Assembly: GCA_017391185.1 (NCBI GenBank) | Contig: JAFOZN010000247.1 | Span: 1-9,133, forward strand | Direction of reading: 5' to 3' | Length of the DNA: 9,133 nt | Source of the DNA: Alistipes sp. | Lineage (GTDB): Bacteria; Bacteroidota; Bacteroidia; Bacteroidales; Rikenellaceae | Part shown: one piece after another, positions 1-6,054 of the stretch | Position numbering within the stretch: the stretch's first letter is position 1 | Layout: each line of letters begins with the position of its first letter | Position numbers and translations under genes: made by a program | Notes under the pieces: model-generated | Database searches by the model: none | Told to the model about the DNA's origin: nothing | What the model saw: the letters and a program-made list of their open reading frames with translations, nothing else

Positions 1-1
1 A

Positions 2-358
2 AAGTGTTTGGCGGCCTTCTACCCTGCGCTTGCTGACTTGACAGGTTATCTGCATGGTCGTGGCGGAGGTTGGCCTCACGCATTCCGCAATGGTTATATG
101 GCAACCAAGGAGCGAATCGAGACATCACGTTACTATGATGTGGCCAACTTTGCTCGCAAGGTTAATGTGCCAGTATTCTACTCCTACGGCTTCAACGATA
201 TGACTTGTTGCCCGACCTCAACAACTGCGGCCTACAACGCAATCCCTACTGCGGACAAGGAGCGTTGGATAATCCCAGAGATCGAACATTGGATCTATCC
301 TGAGCAGAATACAGCTCGCTCGAAGTGGATGATGGAGCAGCTAAAGAAGATTAAATAA
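2..358 (+). CDS. Acetylxylan esterase / cephalosporin-C deacetylase (CE7-like), C-terminal part
   Basis: The reading frame is already open at base 2 and ends in TAA at 356-358, so about 118 C-terminal residues are visible and the start lies left of the window. The visible part matches the end of the acetylxylan esterase (AXE1/CE7) alpha/beta-hydrolase family, which removes acetyl groups from xylan side chains or oligosaccharides. The family-typical segment GYLHGRGGGWPH is followed by YYDVANFA. After these come the strand-turn GFNDMTCCPTST, with the catalytic Asp (codon 197-199), and the segment EIEHW, with the catalytic His (codon 287-289). The nucleophilic Ser lies outside the window. CE7 enzymes more often read D-x-x-CPPS after the Asp; CCPTS here is a common variant in Bacteroidetes homologues as far as I recall. 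The gene ends 18 bases before a strong hairpin terminator. Substrate is not decidable from this fragment. Confidence 0.85.
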   Translation, partial: KCLAAFYPALADLTGYLHGRGGGWPHAFRNGYMATKERIETSRYYDVANFARKVNVPVFYSYGFNDMTCCPTSTTAAYNAIPTADKERWIIPEIEHWIYPEQNTARSKWMMEQLKKIK

Positions 359-376
359 GCTGATGCAGTTATAATA

Positions 377-415
377 AAAGAGGTTGTCCAACATTTTTTG
401 AAGGACAACCTCTTT
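377..415. terminator. Bidirectional intrinsic terminator
   Basis: A perfect 13-base-pair inverted repeat (377-389 AAAGAGGTTGTCC, 403-415 GGACAACCTCTTT) encloses a 13-base loop. On the + strand it lies 18 bases after the esterase stop and is followed by a short T-containing stretch. On the - strand the right arm runs into TATTATAAC, so it could also stop transcription of the glycosyltransferase gene that ends at 542. The paired convergent use is inferred from position. Confidence 0.85.
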
Positions 416-429
416 GCTTTGAAGTTGTA

Positions 430-510
430 TAAGAAGAGGGATTTTTAGGACTGCGAAGCCCTTAAAACCGCAGCATACTAAGCGTATGTGAGGATTCTAA
501 GGGCGAGTGT
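430..510. repeat. Candidate intergenic inverted-repeat (REP-like) element
   Basis: Nested complementary arms lie in the gap between the esterase terminator and the end of the glycosyltransferase gene. The outer pair is GCCCTTA (458-464) with TAAGGGC (498-504), and the inner pair is CATAC (474-478) with GTATG (484-488) around TAAGC. A competing pair is CTGCG (451-455) with CGCAG (469-473). Nothing coding is convincing here. The wording of the element resembles intergenic sequences I associate with repeats in Bacteroidales genomes, but only one copy is in the window, so repetition cannot be shown. It could also be an RNA 3' end structure for the glycosyltransferase transcript, which would run through it. 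Element limits are approximate. Confidence 0.4.
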
Positions 511-541
511 GACGCCAAAATCACCTTCTGAGACAGCTTCT

Positions 542-1462
542 TTATATCCCTTTACGCGCTATCGCCCACGCCAGCCAATTATAGAACGCCAACACCTTGG
601 GGCGCAACCATACAGGCAAAGAATTCAGAACACGCACCTTACGCATAAGTCGCCCCGACAAACGATTATAGGCAAAAAAAGTCAATGCTCGCTGAGCCTG
701 AGCCGTACCGCCACGCGAAGACTCTATCAGGGCCTTGCCCAACGCCACTCGCGCCACATATTCGTTGCTTATATCCGATGCCGACTCTTCGTAGAGATCC
801 TCCAACGAAAAGTTGCTCTCCTCAGGACGGAAAATCGTAGCCGAGCGATTCTCTGCCGCGCGAGAATATATGACCAAAGGTTTAGGCGAGAAGGCTACCT
901 TCCCACTGCGTGCCACCTTTGTCCAGAGATATTGATCCTCACCCATGCGCATACCCTCAGGGAAACCGCCAAGCTCCAAGACCAACTCTCGCCTGAGAAG
1001 CGTTGCCGAAGGTATCATCACATATCGATGCATAGACTCCTCAAAAAAATCTACCTCACCCTCACTCTGAGGCGTATCTGCCACCACTTCTCGCACCCCA
1101 TCATCCACCTTAAAGGCCGTAGCATAGGCTCCGCAATCGGGATAACGCTCGATCATACTTATTTGCTCCGAGAGATAATCCTCGCACCACCTATCATCGG
1201 CATCGAGCAAAGCTACCCACTCTCCGTGAGCCTCAGCAATGGCACGATTGCGGGCGGCACTTACGCCTTGGTTAGTTTGTGTGAAAAGCTTAATAAGAGG
1301 CGATTCCACACCTCGCACAACCTCCAAACTGCGATCCGTAGAGCCGTCATCCACGATGATGATCTCCATAGGCTGAGTCTTCTGCGCCAAAACGGAACGC
1401 AACGTGCGCTCCACTTCGGAGGCTTTGTTATATAGCGGTATGATAACAGAAATGGTAGTCAT
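542..1462 (-). CDS. Glycosyltransferase family 2
   Basis: A 306-residue cytoplasmic or membrane-peripheral GT-A fold transferase, expected to move a sugar from a nucleotide-sugar donor onto a polysaccharide or glycan intermediate. The N-terminus SVIIPLYNKA (5-14) is the classic GT2 opening. IIVDDGSTD (35-43) carries the nucleotide-binding Asp residues. NQGVSAARNRAI (64-75) is the usual family helix. ALLDADDRW (84-92) contains the metal-binding DxD-like motif, and GEDQYLW (174-180) is the ED motif expected to supply the catalytic base. The C-terminal ~40 residues are basic and hydrophobic without a clear transmembrane helix, suggesting membrane association. ATG at 1462 puts the GT2 motif right at the N-terminus, and the promoter -7 box begins only 17 bases upstream, so the leader is very short. 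The gene is divergent from a DUF115-like gene, which fits a surface glycan pathway. Donor and acceptor are unknown. Confidence 0.92.
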   Translation of the reverse strand: MTTISVIIPLYNKASEVERTLRSVLAQKTQPMEIIIVDDGSTDRSLEVVRGVESPLIKLFTQTNQGVSAARNRAIAEAHGEWVALLDADDRWCEDYLSEQISMIERYPDCGAYATAFKVDDGVREVVADTPQSEGEVDFFEESMHRYVMIPSATLLRRELVLELGGFPEGMRMGEDQYLWTKVARSGKVAFSPKPLVIYSRAAENRSATIFRPEESNFSLEDLYEESASDISNEYVARVALGKALIESSRGGTAQAQRALTFFAYNRLSGRLMRKVRVLNSLPVWLRPKVLAFYNWLAWAIARKGI

Positions 1463-1475
1463 AGCGATCTTATAA

Positions 1476-1506
1476 TTGCAAATGTAACTATATTTTATTA
1501 GTTTTG
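1476..1506 (+). promoter_or_regulatory. Promoter for the DUF115-like gene
   Basis: TTG (1476-1478), a 20-base spacer, then TAGTTTTG (1499-1506) match the Bacteroidetes -33/-7 consensus. The ATG at 1529 follows after 22 bases, with no Shine-Dalgarno-like sequence. The -33 element touches the -7 element of the divergent promoter and vice versa. Confidence 0.75.
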
Positions 1507-1509
1507 CAA
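1479..1509 (-). promoter_or_regulatory. Promoter for the glycosyltransferase gene
   Basis: Read on the - strand, TTG (1507-1509) is followed after 20 bases by TACATTTG (1479-1486). This is the TTG-N19-21-TAnnTTTG pattern of the Bacteroidetes primary sigma factor. The distance to the ATG at 1462 leaves a leader of only about ten bases. It interlocks with the opposite promoter at 1476-1506. Confidence 0.75.
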
Positions 1510-1528
1510 TAGAGAAACATTTAGCAAG

Positions 1529-2425
1529 ATGCGTATTTCGGAGAAGATAATTTCAGCTATTAGGGATAGTTTCGACACAATGCTCTTTTTCGCCACGATG
1601 GTGGTAAAGGAGGATTTCCACAACTACATTAAACGCTCTGGGGCGATAGATATGGCTCGGAGCAAGTGTGTGGCGATTCTTGGCAATGGCCCTTCGCTAA
1701 AGAGAGAATTACCGCAACTCATCGCCCAGCGGGCGTGGGAAAAGAAGGATATCTTAGCGGTGAATTTCTTTGCCTTGAGCGAGGAGTTTGCGTTGATCAA
1801 GCCCAAGTATTATGTCATTTCCGACCCTATGTTTTTTCGCAAGGCAGGATACGGTGAGCGAGTACAAGAGCTCTATAAGGCTCTTGCCGAGAAGGTATCG
1901 TGGCCGATGAAACTATATGTGCAGTATTACAATCCCGAACATTTTGACTACCGCACAGCCATCGGGCATAATCCCAACATAGAGATAGTCCCTTTCCACT
2001 CGATTGTTTTTCATGGATTTCGCAGCGTAGAGTTCTGGTGCTACCGCAGAGGATTAGGGTCGGGAAATTTCGGCACCGTGATTCAGAATGGCGAGTTTAT
2101 CGCCCTGCAACTTGGATACCGCAGAATTGAGCTTTACGGAGTGGACCATACGCTGCTGGACGGATTGATGGTAGATGAAAAGAATCGTGTCTGTCGCCGC
2201 AAAAGCCACTATTACGATTCGGAGCAGAGTCCTGCCGAGCCAATATATTACAACGCCACCAATCCGCCACGCCCATACACCATGTCGGAGTATCTGAGCG
2301 AGACGGCAGAGCTTTTCCGCGGACATGAAGTCCTTAGGGATTTTTCCGAGGAGTGCGGAGCTGAGATTATCAATCGTACCGCAAACTCGATGATAGATGC
2401 CTACAAGCGAGAGCCGATGATATAA
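1529..2425 (+). CDS. MptE-like / DUF115-like protein, probable surface-glycan function
   Basis: A 298-residue protein without signal peptide or convincing membrane helix. VAILGNGPSL (48-57) is a glycine-rich nucleotide-binding turn seen in DUF115 (6-hydroxymethylpterin pyrophosphokinase MptE-like) proteins and, in related form, in GT42-type sialyltransferases. It is followed by DILAVNFF (74-81), by KPKYYVISDP (91-100), where the region ends in an acidic DP, by GLGSGNFGTV (175-184) and by LGYRRIELYGVDHT (195-208), which resembles the second half of the Rossmann-like fold. The tail CGAEIINRTANSMIDAY (276-292) resembles the family's usual ending. DUF115-type proteins are common in bacterial surface-glycan and flagellin-glycosylation loci, and divergence from a GT2 gene fits that. 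The precise reaction is unknown: a pterin kinase role is unlikely in this context, a glycosyl- or nucleotidyl-transfer role is more likely. ATG at 1529 fits the promoter just upstream. Confidence 0.65.
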   Translation: MRISEKIISAIRDSFDTMLFFATMVVKEDFHNYIKRSGAIDMARSKCVAILGNGPSLKRELPQLIAQRAWEKKDILAVNFFALSEEFALIKPKYYVISDPMFFRKAGYGERVQELYKALAEKVSWPMKLYVQYYNPEHFDYRTAIGHNPNIEIVPFHSIVFHGFRSVEFWCYRRGLGSGNFGTVIQNGEFIALQLGYRRIELYGVDHTLLDGLMVDEKNRVCRRKSHYYDSEQSPAEPIYYNATNPPRPYTMSEYLSETAELFRGHEVLRDFSEECGAEIINRTANSMIDAYKREPMI

Positions 2426-2433
2426 ATAAATAA

Positions 2434-2462
2434 GGAGTGCCCCACGGGACACTCCATCTTTC
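2434..2462. terminator. Terminator between convergent genes
   Basis: An inverted repeat GGAGTG (2434-2439) / CACTCC (2450-2455), with extra C/G pairing inside and one C-A mismatch, is followed on the + strand by ATCTTTCTTTG. On the - strand the hairpin runs into TTATTTATTTATA, so it can end both the DUF115-like transcript and the DUF5106 transcript, whose stops are at 2425 and 2482. Confidence 0.75.
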
Positions 2463-2481
2463 TTTGTAGAAATACACAGAC

Positions 2482-3438
2482 TTACTCAGCTTTCCCTTCA
2501 GCCTTTGCCGCCTCGCCAGCCTGCTTGGCAGCTACGCTCTGCATGATGCTCGAAAGGTACTGCTCGACCTGATCGGCTGTAGCATTCTTAAGCAAGACAT
2601 TCTTCTTATCATCCAAAAGATAGATACGAGGGAGGATTCTCAAATCATAAAGATTATCTTTCATAATTGCCCCCGTAGCATCGTAGGCATTCACCCACGA
2701 AGCCGAAATCTCGCTCTTATACTTATCCCAAAGCTCCTTATCGGCCGATGGCGAGATAGCCACGATCTTCAATCCTCCAGCCTTCTCCAGATATGAAATC
2801 AGACGAGCCTGCGAGAGACGAAAACGCTCCATACGGCAATTCATATCACCCGGAGTGTAGAAATAGAGTATGGTAGCGGCAGAGTTGATATCCGAGAGCT
2901 TCGCCTTCGTGCCATCGATCAAGGTCAAATCCAAATCTACAGCAGGAGTACCTGGTTTATTCATCTCAAGCATCACGAGTTGTGCCTGATATGGTGCTTT
3001 GGCATCTTTCTTTATCTTCTTCGACACCAAGGCTTTGCGCAAGAGAGTGCTATATGCCAACTCATTATACAGCGGTGAGCTAACGCTATAAAGATGTTTA
3101 TCCGCCACAGCCAACAGACGTGCCACGCCTGTCTTGGATGACTCGGCACGCTTCACGGCAGCCTCCCAACTCTTCTCCACATGCTCCACGGTAAGAAGTG
3201 AGAAAAGAGAGATCATATTGGTTAGGCCATCCTCCAACTGCGCATCGGTCAAGGTGTTGAAATCGGCCTTCTCCCAATAGTGCTCACAAAGATACGAAGC
3301 ACGCTCGATAGGAGTTGTGATACTCTCAGGAATAGTAATCATCGGAAAGGCCTCACTCGCAGTCTGCTCCTGAGCCATAAGGCGAGAGGTCGAGAGAGTT
3401 GCAAGAAGTAGTGCAAATAAAATTATCGTTCTTTTCAT
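2482..3438 (-). CDS. DUF5106 / thioredoxin-like exported protein with degenerate active site
   Basis: A 318-residue protein with a signal peptide (MKRTIILFALLLATL, likely cleavage near LMA/QEQ at 22), so periplasmic or surface-exposed. Residues ~35-130 resemble DUF5106: IPESITTPIERASYL, then HYWEKADF. Residues ~165-300 form a thioredoxin-like domain: LTLIDGTKAKLSDI, then TILYFYTPGDMNC, VAISPSADKELWDKY and a probable cis-proline at 270 (RILPRIYLLD). In relatives the active site reads P-x-C-x-x-C; here it reads P-G-D-M-N-C, so the first Cys is Asp198 and only Cys201 remains. Ordinary disulfide exchange is therefore unlikely. The tail is Ala/Lys/Glu-rich. A TTG codon six bases upstream is in frame, but the ATG at 3438 gives a standard signal peptide. 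The gene is transcribed from its own promoter just after the broken GH43 gene. The function of the family is not established. Confidence 0.8.
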   Translation of the reverse strand: MKRTIILFALLLATLSTSRLMAQEQTASEAFPMITIPESITTPIERASYLCEHYWEKADFNTLTDAQLEDGLTNMISLFSLLTVEHVEKSWEAAVKRAESSKTGVARLLAVADKHLYSVSSPLYNELAYSTLLRKALVSKKIKKDAKAPYQAQLVMLEMNKPGTPAVDLDLTLIDGTKAKLSDINSAATILYFYTPGDMNCRMERFRLSQARLISYLEKAGGLKIVAISPSADKELWDKYKSEISASWVNAYDATGAIMKDNLYDLRILPRIYLLDDKKNVLLKNATADQVEQYLSSIMQSVAAKQAGEAAKAEGKAE

Positions 3439-3464
3439 ATTCAAAATTCATTTGTTTCGAGCAG

Positions 3465-3495
3465 CAAAGATATATGATTATTCCCAACAGGGCAA
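3465..3495 (-). promoter_or_regulatory. Promoter for the DUF5106 gene
   Basis: On the - strand, TTG (3493-3495), a 20-base spacer and TATCTTTG (3465-3472) match the Bacteroidetes -33/-7 consensus exactly in spacing. The start codon at 3438 follows after 26 bases with no Shine-Dalgarno-like sequence. The upstream operon shows no clear terminator before this point, so read-through from the operon may add to expression. Confidence 0.75.
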
Positions 3496-3526
3496 CAACT
3501 TCTCATATTCTTTCCGCCCCCATAGG

Positions 3527-4462
3527 CTACAAAGCCTCGATCTTATCTACCACAGATCTCTTCACCTTGAAGATTGTACCGTGACGCAAACCCTTAGGAA
3601 TAGAGATCTCAGAGGAGATATCCTCCCAACTCTGGAGATCTGATGAGCGCACCGCGCCATACTTTCCCTCGCTATACTTATCAAAATATACAACCTAAGA
3701 GCCATCAGCCTCACGAAGTACGGTAGGGCCTTCTGCCCAATACTTACCTGTAATAGGCTCCGATGGGGCGCTATATGGACCCTCCAACTTCTCGGCATAG
3801 GATACGCGGATATTCTTCTGCGCCACAGGTGAGCGAGTCTCATCCTTGAGGAACATCACAAAGCGATCTCCATCGGGGATAATGGTCGAGTCAATCACAC
3901 TAAAACCATGATCATAGAGCAAAAATGTAGGCGAGAAAGTCTTGAAATCCTTAGTCGTAGTGGCATACATACGGTGAGAGAGATTACTCTCTTTAGGCTC
4001 AACTGTCTCTGTAAAACGGCCATCGATGGTAGTTGCCCAATAGATCATATACGTACCACTCTTCTTATCATAGGTGATCTCTGGAGCCCAGCAGTTACGC
4101 ACACCCTCTTCGTGCGCCATTACGGGGATAAACTTCTGCTCCGACCATGTGATAAGATCCTTGCTCGAAGCATAACCAATACCCTTTTCTGTCCAACTCA
4201 CCGTCCACACCATATGGAACAGCCCATCGCCACCGATAATGATACATGGATCGCGCATCAACTTATCGCGACTAAGCTCAGGCTTAAGGAACGAGGTATC
4301 GCCCTTGAGTGAGGTCCAATTACGACCATCCTCGCTCTTGGCCAGATGCAGACCATCTTCTCCGTTGCCCTTGAAATATGAGAACAAATATACCTCCTGC
4401 TCGCTACATCCCATTAGCAGCGTGGGGATAAGTATCAACGCCAAAAACAATAACTTATTCAT
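3527..4462 (-). pseudogene. GH43 glycosidase lipoprotein, interrupted by in-frame TAG at 3695-3697
   Basis: The 255-residue product from ATG 4462 is a family 43 five-bladed beta-propeller glycosidase, typically an arabinofuranosidase, xylosidase or similar exo-enzyme. It starts with a lipoprotein signal (LLMGC, lipid-modified Cys19). The expected catalytic trio is visible: Asp71 in MRDPC (base), Asp191 in VIDSTI (pKa modulator) and Glu244 in WAEGP (acid). WAPEI (126-130) is another family signature. TAG at 3695-3697 ends the frame. The same frame then stays open for 55 codons, encoding VVYFDKY, SSDLQSWEDIS and PKGLRHGT, the usual GH43 ending, with a second TAG at 3527-3529. The intact protein would be ~311 residues. 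The lost part should complete the last propeller blade, so the product is probably unstable. A single TGG-to-TAG change is a plausible origin. Last gene of the operon, 8 bases after the polyferredoxin. Substrate and subfamily not determined. Confidence 0.85.
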
Positions 4463-4470
4463 ATCTTCAT

Positions 4471-6048
4471 CTATTTATGTTCGCTAAAACCTTTCACTAC
4501 AATAGCCTTTTCGGGCTTGGCTGGACACAAGTATTCACACTTACCGCAACCTATACACAATGCCTTCTCGATCTGAGGATACTTTTTACGATCCACCGCC
4601 GAGCGCACCATCTTGATAGCCTCGGCAGGACAATGCTCGGCGCAATTACCACACTCTCTGTTATCGGTCGTAATCACACACTTATCTTTACGGAATATGG
4701 CATGTCCCAAACGTGTCATCTTCTTCTGCTCTCGCCCCAAGAGTTTAATCGCTCCCGTAGGGCACACCTCGCCACAGAGGGTACAATCGTAGAGACAATA
4801 TCCCTTGTCGAATTTCAAAGTAGGTTGCATAATGCCCTGCAAACCGTACTCCCAAACGGCAGGTTGCAGAACATGGGTTGGGCATTTCGAGATACAGAGG
4901 TTACACCCCGTACACTTGGCTTGCAGATTTGCAATGCTACCCACTCCTGCAGGAGCTATGGGGCGTGGGCCTCGCTTATGCGCTCCAGAGCCGCCACCTT
5001 CGCCATGACCGCCGCCATGTCCACCGCCATGACCGCCTTGGCCATGACCTCCTTGTTGCATCGCCTGCTCGGCATGTCTTGCTCTTTTTTGAGCCTGCAG
5101 GGCTGGGAGAGTGGCAAAAGCCGCTACGGTAGAGATAAAGGCCTTACGCGATACGCCCGCCTGCTTATCATCGGCCTTAGGATTAGAAGATTTTAAGCCA
5201 ACAGATCCTCCGCCCACACCAAACGATATTGCACCCTGAGAGCAGTCGTCTATACAATCGAAACAAACAACGCAACGCGTAGGATCGACTCTATGGTTTG
5301 CGGTATCAATAGCCTCAGCCTTACACTTACGACCACACACTCCACATGAAGTACATTTATCGGTATTAATTTCGACCTTAACCAAAGCAAAACGGCTCAC
5401 CTCGCCCAAAAGGGTACCCACAGGACACCACGCCGTACAATAACGGCGACCTTTGAGCCACGCCAACACTCCTATGATGATCATCATCACCAAAGCCACC
5501 GCAAAACTGAGCCACGATACGGTTATCGGCTCACGACCAAACCAATCGCCCATAAATAGAGCAAGCAGGTTATTTACCCCCTGTACCAAAGGACGGAAAC
5601 CCTCGTAGATGATTCTTCCGAAGATGCTATATGGGTCTAACAACGCCACACCAACACCTATTCCCGCAGCCACAAAACCTACTGCTGCGGCCAACACGCC
5701 ATAGCGCATCCACCGATTGGGCTTATGGAATCCGAATCTCAAAGCCGACTTTTTATCTCTACGCTTACGCGCCCAATTCACTCCATCCTGCAACGTACCC
5801 AGAGGGCAAAGCGTAGAGCAATAGAGCCTACCGAAGAGCAGCGTCAAGACCAAAATGCCCACAACGACACCCATACTCACACTCAGCAGAGCAGGGATAA
5901 ATTGCAGATGGGTAAGTTTCATTCCCAATCGGCGCAGGGCATCTATCTCTATCAGATCTGAACCCCAATCCGAGAAGGTCACCACAAGCAAGCCAAAGCA
6001 TAGAAGCGAGACAACATATCTAAGCCATCTAAATATATTTCTTTTCAT
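4471..6048 (-). CDS. NapH-like membrane polyferredoxin with six [4Fe-4S] motifs
   Basis: A 525-residue electron-transfer protein. About four membrane helices (roughly 8-24, 50-73, 115-137, 175-198) come with two CxxxCP motifs of the NapH/NosR/RdxA type (YCSTLCP, Cys77/81; YCTAWCP, Cys204/208). Two ferredoxin motifs follow (CTSCGVCGRKC 232-242; CVVCFDCIDDC 259-269). A Tat-like segment SRKAF (300-304) plus a hydrophobic stretch, and a Gly/His-rich linker (333-357), lead to four further motifs: CTGCNLCISKCP, CLYDCTLCGEVCP, a widely spaced C-x8-C-x2-C-x3-CP, and CIGCGKCEYLCP. The first half matches quinol- or ferredoxin-linked membrane subunits with cytoplasmic clusters; the second half may lie outside. 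The gene starts 6 bases after the aldo/keto reductase stop, making that enzyme its likely partner. ATG 6048 is preferred over an in-frame TTG at 6054. Direction of electron flow is inferred. Confidence 0.88.
   Translation of the reverse strand: MKRNIFRWLRYVVSLLCFGLLVVTFSDWGSDLIEIDALRRLGMKLTHLQFIPALLSVSMGVVVGILVLTLLFGRLYCSTLCPLGTLQDGVNWARKRRDKKSALRFGFHKPNRWMRYGVLAAAVGFVAAGIGVGVALLDPYSIFGRIIYEGFRPLVQGVNNLLALFMGDWFGREPITVSWLSFAVALVMMIIIGVLAWLKGRRYCTAWCPVGTLLGEVSRFALVKVEINTDKCTSCGVCGRKCKAEAIDTANHRVDPTRCVVCFDCIDDCSQGAISFGVGGGSVGLKSSNPKADDKQAGVSRKAFISTVAAFATLPALQAQKRARHAEQAMQQGGHGQGGHGGGHGGGHGEGGGSGAHKRGPRPIAPAGVGSIANLQAKCTGCNLCISKCPTHVLQPAVWEYGLQGIMQPTLKFDKGYCLYDCTLCGEVCPTGAIKLLGREQKKMTRLGHAIFRKDKCVITTDNRECGNCAEHCPAEAIKMVRSAVDRKKYPQIEKALCIGCGKCEYLCPAKPEKAIVVKGFSEHK
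4978..5052 (-). repeat. Gly/His-rich low-complexity repeat inside the polyferredoxin gene
   Basis: Tandem codons for GGH/GGGH units encode protein residues 333-357, with His at 335, 340, 344, 348 and 357. It separates the internal Tat-like segment from the four C-terminal cluster motifs. It may be a flexible linker, a metal-binding strip, or both. The DNA repeat is prone to length change. Confidence 0.8.
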
Positions 6049-6054
6049 ACCCAA

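Noticed and set aside
488..1435. Long + strand open frame opposite the glycosyltransferase gene
   Set aside because: The product is Arg/His/Leu-rich without motifs, and the opposite strand encodes clear GT2 motifs; it is an antisense shadow.
3439..3444. In-frame TTG start of the DUF5106 gene (and the similar TTG at 6052-6054 of the polyferredoxin)
   Set aside because: In both cases an ATG-AAA start lies six bases downstream and gives a normal signal peptide or first membrane helix; the similarity of the two sites looks coincidental.
3695..3697. Amber codon recoding (for example pyrrolysine-like) explaining the GH43 stop
   Set aside because: TAG serves as the normal stop at 4471-4473, 6055-6057 and 8227-8229, and no recoding element is seen; simple mutation is the easier explanation.
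4385..4392. TATATTTG on the - strand inside GH43 as an internal promoter
   Set aside because: No TTG lies at the needed 19-21 base spacing upstream, and the match falls within a constrained coding segment.
4462..4470. Three-codon open frame (ATG AAG ATA TGA) just before the GH43 start, as a regulatory leader peptide
   Set aside because: It directly follows the polyferredoxin TAG and is too short to separate from chance.
4477..5196. + strand open frame opposite the polyferredoxin gene
   Set aside because: No recognisable domain; the minus frame carries regular Cys motifs. The frame is open because of codon bias on the other strand.
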